A stretch of 64,000 bases of DNA from an uncultured Saccharospirillaceae bacterium (lineage in GTDB: Bacteria; Pseudomonadota; Gammaproteobacteria; Pseudomonadales; Natronospirillaceae): NCBI GenBank assembly GCA_913063165.1, contig CAJXZL010000001.1, forward strand, positions 62,001 to 126,000, read 5' to 3'. Shown piece by piece: positions 55,800-64,000 of the stretch (within the stretch, counting starts at the first letter, position 1; each line of letters starts with the position of its first letter). The notes beneath the pieces were generated by a model, which had not been told where the DNA came from, did no database searches, and worked only from the letters and a program-made list of their open reading frames with translations. A program made the position numbers and the translations under genes.

Positions 55800-56582
55800 A
55801 TGATTTATTTGTGGGTTACCGTCGCCTGTTATGCGGCCACTATCGTCTTACAATTTCGACGACTGATGCATAAGTCGACCATCAGCAGATCAGCCGTGTT
55901 CTCTGTTGCTGCATTGGGTGTTATTTTTCACGCCATCACCCTATACCAAAGCATGGTATCGCCATTGGGTGTCGATTTTGGTTTTTATAAAATCTCGTCA
56001 ATGATTGCGCTGTTCTTTAGCATCCTTCTGGTCGGAAGCGCCTATAACAAGGCCACCGAAAACCTGCTGCTCGCCCTTTTGCCCGTGAGTGTGATTACAG
56101 TCATATTGGCCCATTATTTTTCGACCGACGTGCAACCAAAGCAATATGGCACCGGCATCCTATCCCACATTGTCTTATCGATTCTGGCCTACAGTGTAAT
56201 GACCATCAGCGCCACGCATGCCGTGTTAATTTTGCTGCAAGACCGGCGACTAAAATCACACAAGCCCCGTGGCATCGCGTGGGGTTTACCACCCCTGCAA
56301 ACCATGGAACGCCTATTGTGGGAAATGCTAGTTGTGGGCATGGTGTCATTGACACTGGCGATACTGACGGGATTTTTCTATATCGAAGATCTGTTTGCAC
56401 AGCATCTCTTTCAGAAAACCTTGCTCACCCTTTTGTCTTGGGTGACCTATGCGGTACTGCTCATTGGGCATGTCAAAAATGGCTGGCGCGGACGCACTGC
56501 TGCAAGTTGGACTCTGAGCGCCTTTGCCATTCTTATCATTGCCTTTATGGGCACAAAATTCATGTTTGAATTTGTATCCTGA
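55800..56582 (+). CDS. ypjD: Inner-membrane protein YpjD (CcsA/HemX-like cytochrome assembly fold)
   Basis: 260 residues with about eight hydrophobic helices. The region AITLYQSM through RGIAWGLPPLQTMERLLWEMLVVG resembles the CcsA/CcmC/HemX family. ffh-ypjD-corB linkage is conserved from E. coli. E. coli YpjD is not biochemically defined; a role in haem or cytochrome handling is only suggested by fold. An 83-bp gap separates it from the CorB-like gene. Confidence 0.88.
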   Translation: MIYLWVTVACYAATIVLQFRRLMHKSTISRSAVFSVAALGVIFHAITLYQSMVSPLGVDFGFYKISSMIALFFSILLVGSAYNKATENLLLALLPVSVITVILAHYFSTDVQPKQYGTGILSHIVLSILAYSVMTISATHAVLILLQDRRLKSHKPRGIAWGLPPLQTMERLLWEMLVVGMVSLTLAILTGFFYIEDLFAQHLFQKTLLTLLSWVTYAVLLIGHVKNGWRGRTAASWTLSAFAILIIAFMGTKFMFEFVS

Positions 56583-56664
56583 CCAAAACCAATAGGCGCG
56601 AACCTTGACAAGGTCCGCTTAACTCATTAAAAAAGCCTCTTGATTAAATAAAGGACCACCCTTT

Positions 56665-57948
56665 TTGAACGATATCTCAGTCAGTACTTTGTTTACTTTG
56701 CTCGCATTGATGATTTTATTATCTGCGTTTTTCTCTAGTTCTGAAACCGGTATGATGTCGCTCAACCGCTATCGCCTAAAGCACCTTGCAGATCAAGGGC
56801 ACAAAGGGGCTAAAAAAGCACGCGCCCTTTTGGCAAAGCCGGAACGTTTGATCAGTGCCATCCTAATCGGAAACAACCTGGTTAACATTGCAGCCGCATC
56901 CTTGACGACCATTTTGGCCATGCGCCTGTGGCCGCAAAACCAAGACATCGCCATTGCGATGGGCACGCTCATCCTCACCCTTGCGATCTTGTTGTTCTCT
57001 GAAATCACGCCCAAGACACTGGCACAGATGTATCCTGAAAAGGTTGCCTATCCAGCGGGTTATATTTTGCGCCCAATGATCGCGTTATTTTATCCAGCCA
57101 TTTGGTTAATCAACCATGTGGTCGATATGATTCTATGGTTACTACGCATCCGAAAACGCCATGGCCATGACGACGCACTCACCAAAGACGAACTGAAAAC
57201 ATTGGTGAATGAAAGCGCCCACCAACTGACCATCGAGCGACAAAACATGCTATTGGGCATTCTCGACCTCGAAAATGTGCGCGTGAATGACATCATGGTA
57301 CCGAGAAGCGAAGTCTTTGGTATCAACCTTGATGACGACCTAGACCAAATAGCCAACCAGCTAAAGAACACCGAATACTCAAGGCTGCCACTGTATAAAG
57401 GCGACCTCAACAAGGTGGTCGGTATGCTCCACATACGCGATGCTGCCTCTTTCTTGTTTGCCGACCAGCCTTCTAAGGTAATGCTCAGCAAAAAAGCCTC
57501 AGACCCCTATTTTGTGCCAGAAAACACCTCACTCTACCAACAGCTGTTCAACTTCCAACAGGAAAAGAACAACGTGGGTTTGGTGGTCGATGAATACGGC
57601 GACATCCAAGGTTTGATCACCCTAGCCGATATTTTGGAAGAAATTGTCGGTGAGTTCACGACCGACACCATGGGCAACAGCAAGGATATTCATCCACAGC
57701 GAGATGGCAGTTTTGTTATCGATGCCTCAGCCAACATCAGAGAAATCAACAAGGCACTCGACTGGGATCTGCCCACCGATGGTCCAAAAACGTTGAATGG
57801 CCTGATACTAGAACACCTCGAAGACATTCCAGATGCCAATACCGGTTTGAAATTGGGCAGTTATTTACTTGAGATTCTGCAAATAAAAGACAACCAGGTC
57901 ATAACGGTACACGTCCGTAGAACGATATCGGCGCGCATTGCGCTTTAA
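56665..57948 (+). CDS. corB: CNNM/CorB (YfjD)-type transporter with DUF21 and CBS domains
   Basis: 427 residues. N-terminal DUF21/CNNM membrane domain (about 1-185, including SAFFSSSETGMMSLNRYRLKHL with the conserved Ser/Glu motif). Then two CBS domains (about 200-330, VNDIMVPRSEVFGI and VGLVVDEYGDIQGLITLADILEEIVGE) and a C-terminal CorC_HlyC domain. CNNM proteins export Mg2+ or Co2+; the direction here is inferred from the family. TTG start with AAGGA 9 bp upstream. Confidence 0.93.
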   Translation: MNDISVSTLFTLLALMILLSAFFSSSETGMMSLNRYRLKHLADQGHKGAKKARALLAKPERLISAILIGNNLVNIAAASLTTILAMRLWPQNQDIAIAMGTLILTLAILLFSEITPKTLAQMYPEKVAYPAGYILRPMIALFYPAIWLINHVVDMILWLLRIRKRHGHDDALTKDELKTLVNESAHQLTIERQNMLLGILDLENVRVNDIMVPRSEVFGINLDDDLDQIANQLKNTEYSRLPLYKGDLNKVVGMLHIRDAASFLFADQPSKVMLSKKASDPYFVPENTSLYQQLFNFQQEKNNVGLVVDEYGDIQGLITLADILEEIVGEFTTDTMGNSKDIHPQRDGSFVIDASANIREINKALDWDLPTDGPKTLNGLILEHLEDIPDANTGLKLGSYLLEILQIKDNQVITVHVRRTISARIAL

Positions 57949-57982
57949 TGCTTGTCGCGCCACATCACATAGAGATAGCACC

Positions 57983-58741
57983 ATGTTAGCAACCGAAGCC
58001 TTAGCAAATATCCGAATCGTACTGATCCAGACGTTTCACCCTGGCAACATTGGCTCGGCGGCACGTGCCATGAAAACCATGGGGCTTACCAATTTGGTGC
58101 TGGTCAATCCAAGAGAATTCCCCCATGAAGACGCCACGGCAATGGCCGCTGGGGCTACCGACGTGCTCGATCAGGCACGGGTGGTAGGCAGTCTTCAAGA
58201 GGCCATTGTTGACTGCGCCCTGGTCATTGGCACCAGCGCCCGCGATCGCACCTTCAGTTTACCGCCCTTGTTACCTGAAGCCTGCGCCGAAAAATTGGTA
58301 CAGGAATCCAACCAAGGGCCAGTCGCGCTTATTTTCGGGCGTGAACGCATGGGGCTGCACAACGATGAAATACAACAGTGTCACTTTCAGGTAAACATTC
58401 CTGCCAACCCTGAATATCCAGTGTTGAATATCGCGTCAGCCATTCAGATATTGTGCTATGAAATGTACCGCAGTCTCGATCGTCAAGACGCCACTCATGT
58501 GGACGGCGTCGGTGATGATTATCCCTTGGTGGATGACCTAAACCAATTTTACACCCACCTAGAATCGACGTTGAATCACGTGGGATTTCTAAAGCCACAA
58601 CATCAGGGCCAAACCATGCCGCGCTTTCAACGTTTGTTTAGACGGGCGCGCTTGGAGAAAAAGGAACTGCAGTTATTGCGGGGCATGCTCAGCCGCATTG
58701 AAAAGATGCAGCCCGATGCGTCAGATTCGTCTAACCACTAA
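57983..58741 (+). CDS. trmJ: tRNA (cytidine/uridine-2'-O-)-methyltransferase TrmJ
   Basis: 252 residues from ATG 57983; a longer frame beginning inside corB is unlikely. SPOUT enzyme that methylates the 2'-OH at tRNA position 32. Motif 1 is IVLIQTFHPGNIGSAARAMKTMGL, motif 2 is VALIFGRERMGLHNDE, and motif 3 is NPEYPVLNIASAIQILCYE, which forms the trefoil SAM knot. C-terminal helical extension of about 80 residues. Its stop overlaps the convergent yciH stop by 4 bp. Confidence 0.96.
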   Translation: MLATEALANIRIVLIQTFHPGNIGSAARAMKTMGLTNLVLVNPREFPHEDATAMAAGATDVLDQARVVGSLQEAIVDCALVIGTSARDRTFSLPPLLPEACAEKLVQESNQGPVALIFGRERMGLHNDEIQQCHFQVNIPANPEYPVLNIASAIQILCYEMYRSLDRQDATHVDGVGDDYPLVDDLNQFYTHLESTLNHVGFLKPQHQGQTMPRFQRLFRRARLEKKELQLLRGMLSRIEKMQPDASDSSNH

Positions 58742-59139
58742 ACCTTGCCAGATACCACAGACTTGATCTGCATCCCGGCTAGAAAGGTCTGAATTTTAAG
58801 GCGCTGATCGCCTTGGATTTCAATCACAGCGCCTTTCACACTGCCACCTGTGCCACAGTGTTTCTTGAGTTGTTGCGCACAGGCTTCTAATGCCGCTTGG
58901 GTCATTGCCAACTCTTTAATGACCGTAACACCCTTGCCTTTGCGACCTTTGGTTTCTAACCCTACGACGACCCTACCGCTGCCCAATAGGGTCTCGGCAT
59001 CACTACAGACACAGGCATCAATTGGCGCTTCACAATCTGGACACATCCGGCCTTGATCGGTCGAGTAGACCAAACCACCCAAAGCCGACATGCCACCGCG
59101 TTTTGTGTTACCTGCCATAAAATAGTGCTGCTCCATCAT
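58738..59139 (-). CDS. yciH: SUI1/eIF1-like protein YciH
   Basis: 133 residues. N-terminal segment with four cysteines (CPDCEAPIDACVC), a possible metal site, then the SUI1 fold (about 65-130) with RKGKGVTVIKEL and KKHCGTGGSVKGAVIEIQGD. Bacterial YciH resembles eukaryotic initiation factor 1 and can influence start-codon fidelity in vitro and stress translation. Starts at 59136 or 59118 (MAGNTKRGG) are also possible; none has a strong ribosome binding site. Confidence 0.92.
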   Translation of the reverse strand: MMEQHYFMAGNTKRGGMSALGGLVYSTDQGRMCPDCEAPIDACVCSDAETLLGSGRVVVGLETKGRKGKGVTVIKELAMTQAALEACAQQLKKHCGTGGSVKGAVIEIQGDQRLKIQTFLAGMQIKSVVSGKV

Positions 59140-59155
59140 CCGTGTGACACGGCGG

Positions 59156-60046
59156 CTACTGTGCTATATCAGCCGGGTTAGTGACGACATCAACCATGCC
59201 CTTTGCCAACATGAGCGCCTTGCTAGGCTCCCAATAGGGCACATTAGTCTGCAAATAAAAACTCTGATACACAAACGCCGAATCAATGCCCAATGACTGC
59301 AACCAAGCCAAATCTTTATTGGTGTTCTGGATGACAAACCAAGACGATCGGGCATCGGGGAACAAGGCTTTGTAACTCTGGAACCCAATACGGGCAGATT
59401 CAGATACGGTGCGGGTATTACCTGCCGCCAATATCAATGTGCAGGGCGCCAAACAGACCCTATTGACGGTCACATCCAATCCGCGTTCCTGCACCATATA
59501 GGCCAATTCACGTGCTTCATACAGATGACCAGCAGACACTTCAATTTGCAGCTCTGTGATGTTGTTCTTGCGCACCAACTGGTTCACTTTTGCAGCGGTA
59601 CCAAAGTGCAATGCACCGGATAATACCAAGCGGCTGCCGTCTATTTGAATGTCAGCGACATAGCGGTCGATCTTAAAGCTCGTTTCATAGGTCCGTCTGA
59701 ATTCGTCTGTGGTTGGCAGCACATAATAAAACAGCAAAAAGGTTGAAAATACGGATACCAAGCCTGCCAAAATGACACCGCCATAATTCTGAATGCGGAA
59801 CCAATCAAACAGGCTGCCACGAATCATGCCTATCCACTGCCATGGAATCACCACACAAAAAATAAACAGTATCCATGCCAAGTAGAATCGCTGGCGAATC
59901 ACGGGATTATGGATAATAAACACCACCGTGGGTACGGCACCAACCACGAGGATATGTAAATTGATCGCTAAAAAATTAAAAACCGACATCTGTACTAAAG
60001 AATGATCGCCATTCCAATGGCGTCTAAAAAACCCGATGTCTTTCAC
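59156..60046 (-). CDS. Membrane protein with a ClpP/crotonase-like domain (COG3904-like)
   Basis: 296 residues. Three or four membrane helices in the first 120 residues (for example LHILVVGAVPTVVFIIH, LAWILFIFCVVIPWQW, VILAGLVSVFSTFLLFYYV) are followed by a soluble domain at about 150-290. This domain has a ClpP-like pattern: LQIEVSAGHLYEARELAYMVQERG, then C198-L-A-P-C202-TLILAAGNTR and ARIGFQSYKA. In recalled relatives this site reads C-x-S-A-C, with Ser as the putative nucleophile; here Ser is replaced (A200, P201). It may be catalytically inactive. GTG start overlaps the upstream acyltransferase stop (GTGA), implying coupled translation. Confidence 0.72.
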   Translation of the reverse strand: MKDIGFFRRHWNGDHSLVQMSVFNFLAINLHILVVGAVPTVVFIIHNPVIRQRFYLAWILFIFCVVIPWQWIGMIRGSLFDWFRIQNYGGVILAGLVSVFSTFLLFYYVLPTTDEFRRTYETSFKIDRYVADIQIDGSRLVLSGALHFGTAAKVNQLVRKNNITELQIEVSAGHLYEARELAYMVQERGLDVTVNRVCLAPCTLILAAGNTRTVSESARIGFQSYKALFPDARSSWFVIQNTNKDLAWLQSLGIDSAFVYQSFYLQTNVPYWEPSKALMLAKGMVDVVTNPADIAQ

Positions 60047-61185
60047 GTGTCGACCTCATTGTTCAATTTGTTCAGGACCGGATTGGCGTACATGATAAAT
60101 ACTTTTTCAGCGACCGCTTCAGGTAGCCCAGCAACACGTTCTCGCAAGATTTTTTTCGCCGCATCTCGCGTGGCTTGGTCATAGGTCGAAAGCAACGGAC
60201 CAACATCCCACTGCAATAACTCTGCGGCTGCGATATTGGAAGGAAACAAATAAAAATTCTGGTGGATCTGCCGATCAATCTGTTCGGCCACGGAGCGGGT
60301 CGAATCGGCATTCTTTATCGGGGTGCCAAAATGCACGTGTACGCCGCCTTTGAATCCTGTAATGCCCAACGAGATACTCTTGATGTCTTCTTTATCGACT
60401 TTCTCATATTTACCCTGGGTTTCGCGTTGATAAATCTCTTTGGCCTTTACCACGTCACAGGGGTCATATTCATAGGAAATGGCGACTGGCACCATATGCA
60501 AATCATTCAAATACGCCGTGAGGTCAACGTCTTTGTCTTTGTTCAAAGCCAACATGGAAATAATGGCAGGATTGGTAAAATCATTTCCATCCTTTGCGCG
60601 CCCCTCTTTTTGGGCAATCCAAATATGTTCCTGTTCTTGTTTCAGCGAAAAATGGATGTAGGCAGAAAGTTGTTTAGCAGCCGTCAGTTTTTCACGTTTA
60701 CTGGAGGCTGACCGATTAACGATAAATGATTTGTTTAGGCGCATCAGATCGGAGATCCAAGGCTGCGACAGTAGGTTGTCTCCAATCGCAATACGAATGG
60801 TTTCATATCCCAAACTATAGAGCGCCCAGTTGACGAATGCTGGGTCCAGTGCGATGTCACGGTGGTTGCTGATAAACAGACAGGGCTTGGTCATGTCATG
60901 GTCATTGAGACCCGTCACCCGAAAATCACTGGTGGTTTTATTGATAACGCGCTTCAAATAGGGTGCCACGGTATTCTGAAATTCAGCGACTGTTTTGATG
61001 CGTTTGCTCAAACGGCGCGAAGCAAAGCCAATCATTTTGCCCATAACCCACTTGATCCATGAAGGCCAAGACTTGAATCGAAATTCAATCAATGCCGTAA
61101 TCAAATCACTTGAACGTGCCAAGCGGCCAAGTACTTCTGGCACTTCATCATCATGGATTGGGCGAATATCGTCAAAATCTTGCAT
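60043..61185 (-). CDS. PlsC-like 1-acyl-glycerol-3-phosphate acyltransferase family protein
   Basis: 380 residues from ATG 61185 (GAAGG 7 bp upstream); a longer frame to 61254 has no support. The acyltransferase block is FISNHRDIALDPAFVNWALY. It uses the HRDI-x-LD variant (H108, D110, D114) rather than the canonical HxxxxD, as in a subgroup I recall from other bacteria. IWIAQKEGRAKDGND is the second family motif (EGxR-like). No clear N-terminal membrane anchor. Likely acylates a lysophospholipid or similar acceptor, which is uncertain. Overlaps the ClpP-like gene by 4 bp. Confidence 0.85.
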   Translation of the reverse strand: MQDFDDIRPIHDDEVPEVLGRLARSSDLITALIEFRFKSWPSWIKWVMGKMIGFASRRLSKRIKTVAEFQNTVAPYLKRVINKTTSDFRVTGLNDHDMTKPCLFISNHRDIALDPAFVNWALYSLGYETIRIAIGDNLLSQPWISDLMRLNKSFIVNRSASSKREKLTAAKQLSAYIHFSLKQEQEHIWIAQKEGRAKDGNDFTNPAIISMLALNKDKDVDLTAYLNDLHMVPVAISYEYDPCDVVKAKEIYQRETQGKYEKVDKEDIKSISLGITGFKGGVHVHFGTPIKNADSTRSVAEQIDRQIHQNFYLFPSNIAAAELLQWDVGPLLSTYDQATRDAAKKILRERVAGLPEAVAEKVFIMYANPVLNKLNNEVDT

Positions 61186-61360
61186 AGCTGAACCTTCAAA
61201 ATGGGGATGGGCATTCTGCCTAGAAAATACCGAATGCTCAACATTTACCTGCAATCAAGCCTACCCAGACAGTGTGTTTTTTTGAACACGCGCGGGCATG
61301 ACAGCAGCCAACAAACATGCAACACTTTAGTCCTGTTTGCGTTATTGAAATAATACCCCT

Positions 61361-62878
61361 ATGACCCAGTACTGGCAGCAATTTTTACAACAACGTTTTG
61401 CATACGGACTCTTGGCCGTTATCAGTGGTGCGCTATTCCCATTGGGCTTGGCACCACTGAGTTATTGGCCGCTGACCCTAGGCTCTATGCTGGCTATTGC
61501 TTGGCTGTCACGCACGACGACCCAAAGCAGCTTTTGGCTGGGCTGGTGGTATGGTCTGGGTGTATTTGGCGTAGGCGTTAGCTGGGTGAGCGCCAGCATG
61601 GCGGTGTCTGGCACACCTCCTGTACTGACCTTTTTGTTAACTGCGTTATTTTGCGCCGGGCTGGCGTTGTTATTCGGCCTACAGTTTTTGGCGTTGAATC
61701 GCCTACAGGCTAAGGGCGATATTACGGAAATTCTGTCATTTGCCGCACTCTGGGTTCTGTTTGAATGGCTAAGATCTTGGTTATTTACCGGGTTCCCATG
61801 GCTATATGCAGGTTACGCATTAACCGATACGTGGGCGGCAGCCTTTGCACCCCTGGTGGGTGTCTATGGCTTGTCAGCCTTAATGGCCGGACTGGCCAGC
61901 GCGTGGGCTTTGACCCTCTCCACCTGGAAACTCTCACACCGGCTCACCACCTTAGGCGCTAGCCTATTGTTCACCTTCAGCGCGGTGTTTTTACAACAAC
62001 TGCAATGGGTGACCCCTACGGGACAAACGTTGGACACGGTCATCATTCAGGGCAACGTGGATCAAAAGACCAAATGGGATTTCGATAAAATTCAATCCCA
62101 ATTCGACAGGTACCTTCGGCTCTCACAACCCCATACCGATGCGGCAGTGATTGTCTGGCCCGAGGCCGCCATTACTGCGGTGGCATCCCGAGCAAGCCGC
62201 TACCTCGATACCCTAGACACATTAGGCAAGAACACCAACACCAGCTTTATCACGGGCATCATCGACGACCCGGTGCGCGACGGTCGTCGCCATTATTATA
62301 ATGCGGCAATGGCGCTCGGAGTCGGAGACGGTGACTATTACAAAACACGTATGGTGCCTTTTGGCGAGTATGTGCCCTTTGCAGATTACATTCGTGGCCT
62401 GCTGGCGTTTTTTGACTTACCCCTGTCCACACTGGAACCGGGGTTGCGTGAAAGCGCACCGATACAAAGCCATGGACTGTCTTTGGGGTTATTGATTTGT
62501 TATGAAATCGCCTATCCAGCCATGATCCTTGCGCGGGCAAGCCAATCTGACGTTATTGTCACACTCAGCAATGATGCTTGGTTTGGCGTGACATTCGGAC
62601 CCTATCAGCACCTAGAGATGGCCCGCATGCGCGCTATGGAAGTCGGCAGACCCGTTATCCGCGCTACACAGGATGGCGTGAGCGCCTTTATCGACCACCA
62701 AGGCCAGGTGAACGCATTTGCACCCAAACACCAGCAAGCCAGCATCCGCCACACAGTGCAGCAGGTTACGGGCACCACGCCCTATAGTCGCGGGGGATAT
62801 TTATGGATCATGGGAGTATCAATCTTATTGATCATAGGGGTGTATTGGCGCCAAAGACAGCGCACTAACACCCGCTAA
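61361..62878 (+). CDS. lnt: Apolipoprotein N-acyltransferase
   Basis: 505 residues. Adds the third acyl chain to the N-terminal cysteine of lipoproteins in the inner membrane. Six or more N-terminal helices (about 15-210), then a periplasmic nitrilase domain with the Glu-Lys-Cys triad: E268 (VIVWPEAA), K328 (YYKTRMVPFGEYVPF) and C380 (LLICYEIAYP). One C-terminal helix at about 475-495. NDAWFG is also conserved. Followed after 8 bp by the convergent zinc-ribbon gene. Confidence 0.97.
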   Translation: MTQYWQQFLQQRFAYGLLAVISGALFPLGLAPLSYWPLTLGSMLAIAWLSRTTTQSSFWLGWWYGLGVFGVGVSWVSASMAVSGTPPVLTFLLTALFCAGLALLFGLQFLALNRLQAKGDITEILSFAALWVLFEWLRSWLFTGFPWLYAGYALTDTWAAAFAPLVGVYGLSALMAGLASAWALTLSTWKLSHRLTTLGASLLFTFSAVFLQQLQWVTPTGQTLDTVIIQGNVDQKTKWDFDKIQSQFDRYLRLSQPHTDAAVIVWPEAAITAVASRASRYLDTLDTLGKNTNTSFITGIIDDPVRDGRRHYYNAAMALGVGDGDYYKTRMVPFGEYVPFADYIRGLLAFFDLPLSTLEPGLRESAPIQSHGLSLGLLICYEIAYPAMILARASQSDVIVTLSNDAWFGVTFGPYQHLEMARMRAMEVGRPVIRATQDGVSAFIDHQGQVNAFAPKHQQASIRHTVQQVTGTTPYSRGGYLWIMGVSILLIIGVYWRQRQRTNTR

Positions 62879-62886
62879 CCAAGGCC

Positions 62887-63213
62887 TTAATGGACCTTGA
62901 GATCACTGTAGACGTATTCCGTACTTTCGCATTGGTTGCAGGGCTGAAGGGTTTGTGGCATATAGATTTCAAGTGGGCTGCCACAATTAGAGCACTCAAG
63001 GTGACCTGCGGGGGCCATTTCACCGACATGATAAATGGCTTCAGGTGACTGCAAACGGTACATCAAATCGATCCAATCAAGTTGTGCTTGGTCTGCCGCG
63101 TCATGGAGCGAATGCAACAATGCATATTCAACAGCATCTACATCAAGCTCTAAAAGCCCCGCCATACTGCGTCCGGCACGTCCAATCCAATCTTTATTAT
63201 TACGAGCAGCCAT
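62887..63213 (-). CDS. Zinc-ribbon protein, DUF1451/YbeL-like
   Basis: 108 residues from ATG 63213, which has GGAGG 6 bp upstream; a 10-residue longer frame is less likely. The N-terminal part is helical (WIGRAGRSMAGLLELDVDAVEYALLHSLHDAADQAQLDWIDL). The C-terminal ribbon has two pairs of cysteines, CSNCGSPLE and CNQCEST. Found between lnt and leuS in many Pseudomonas-like genomes. Function unknown. Confidence 0.88.
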   Translation of the reverse strand: MAARNNKDWIGRAGRSMAGLLELDVDAVEYALLHSLHDAADQAQLDWIDLMYRLQSPEAIYHVGEMAPAGHLECSNCGSPLEIYMPQTLQPCNQCESTEYVYSDLKVH

Positions 63214-63444
63214 ATCCACCTCCACGCTTGTCGCAATTAACATCCCTACATTAAATATAGTTGAGATTTGGATAATGCCTACTCTAAACCCAGAATTTTA
63301 CATTCCAACTGGCCTTGAATGCATTTTCAGAAGCCCCTAAGAGTCTGACAAATCTACCCTGTAAACCACGGCAGGATGCCAGTGAAATAATTTAAAACCG
63401 CGCCCGTGTAACGGTGTTAAACCCGTTCAACTAGGATAGAATAG

Positions 63445-64000
<556 letters not shown>

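Noticed and set aside
55519-55803. 94-codon frame between ffh and ypjD
   Set aside because: Overlaps the ffh start, has no ribosome binding site, and its composition is not protein-like. The gap more likely holds the two divergent promoters.

Overview
This window reads as a stretch of core chromosome from a free-living, probably marine, gammaproteobacterium. I infer an Oceanospirillales- or Pseudomonas-like relative from these blocks: dusB-fis; mreBCD-maf-rng-yhdP; gatCAB; ffh-ypjD-corB; lnt-zinc ribbon-leuS; a split adenosylcobalamin-dependent ribonucleotide reductase; a ribB fused to a dead ribA domain; and an H+-pumping pyrophosphatase. Genes are densely packed on both strands. I found no rRNA, tRNA, CRISPR array, insertion sequence, prophage or integron.

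Layout. 1-2.7 kb: 3' end of hppA, a DUF2333 gene and a YdeI-family gene. 2.8-7.4 kb: aroQ, accB, accC, prmA and a zinc-ribbon/DUF3426 membrane protein. 7.5-11.7 kb: dusB-fis, then purH-purD. 11.8-15.6 kb: a LadS-like hybrid sensor with degenerate catalytic boxes, translationally coupled to coq7, then an NRDE protein. 15.6-25 kb (minus strand): mreB-mreC-mreD-maf-rng-yhdP-nitrilase, for cell shape, envelope and RNA processing. 25.4-28.6 kb: gatC-gatA-gatB. 28.8-31.2 kb: a membrane diguanylate cyclase. 31.2-35.5 kb: putA with a divergent Lrp/PutR-type regulator. 35.5-36.8 kb: two small membrane-protein genes, one an MscS channel.

36.9-41.2 kb holds a complete riboflavin set, ribD-ribE-ribBX-ribH-ribA. 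41.2-44.5 kb: malate synthase G preceded by a LysR regulator. 44.7-47.2 kb: acylphosphatase, an unrecognised acidic protein, a GNAT acetyltransferase and YghU. 47.2-50.3 kb: nrdJb and nrdJa behind a promoter flanked by two NrdR-box palindromes exactly 31 bp apart. 50.5-54.1 kb: rpe, an FGGY sugar kinase and mnmH/selU. 54.1-58.7 kb: ffh, ypjD, a CorB-like transporter and trmJ. 58.7-64 kb: yciH, a ClpP-fold-like membrane protein coupled to a PlsC-type acyltransferase, lnt, a zinc-ribbon gene and the 5' part of leuS.

Most of the window is well-understood housekeeping. I did not find a convincing new multi-gene system. The least explained items are the LadS-like protein whose H-box is shifted, the membrane ClpP-like protein lacking the usual serine position, and the unrecognised 181-residue protein at 45.2 kb. 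The clearest regulatory signal is the NrdR-box pair. Gene starts were moved inward from the longest reading frame where a ribosome binding site or family alignment supports it; these choices are stated in the entries.
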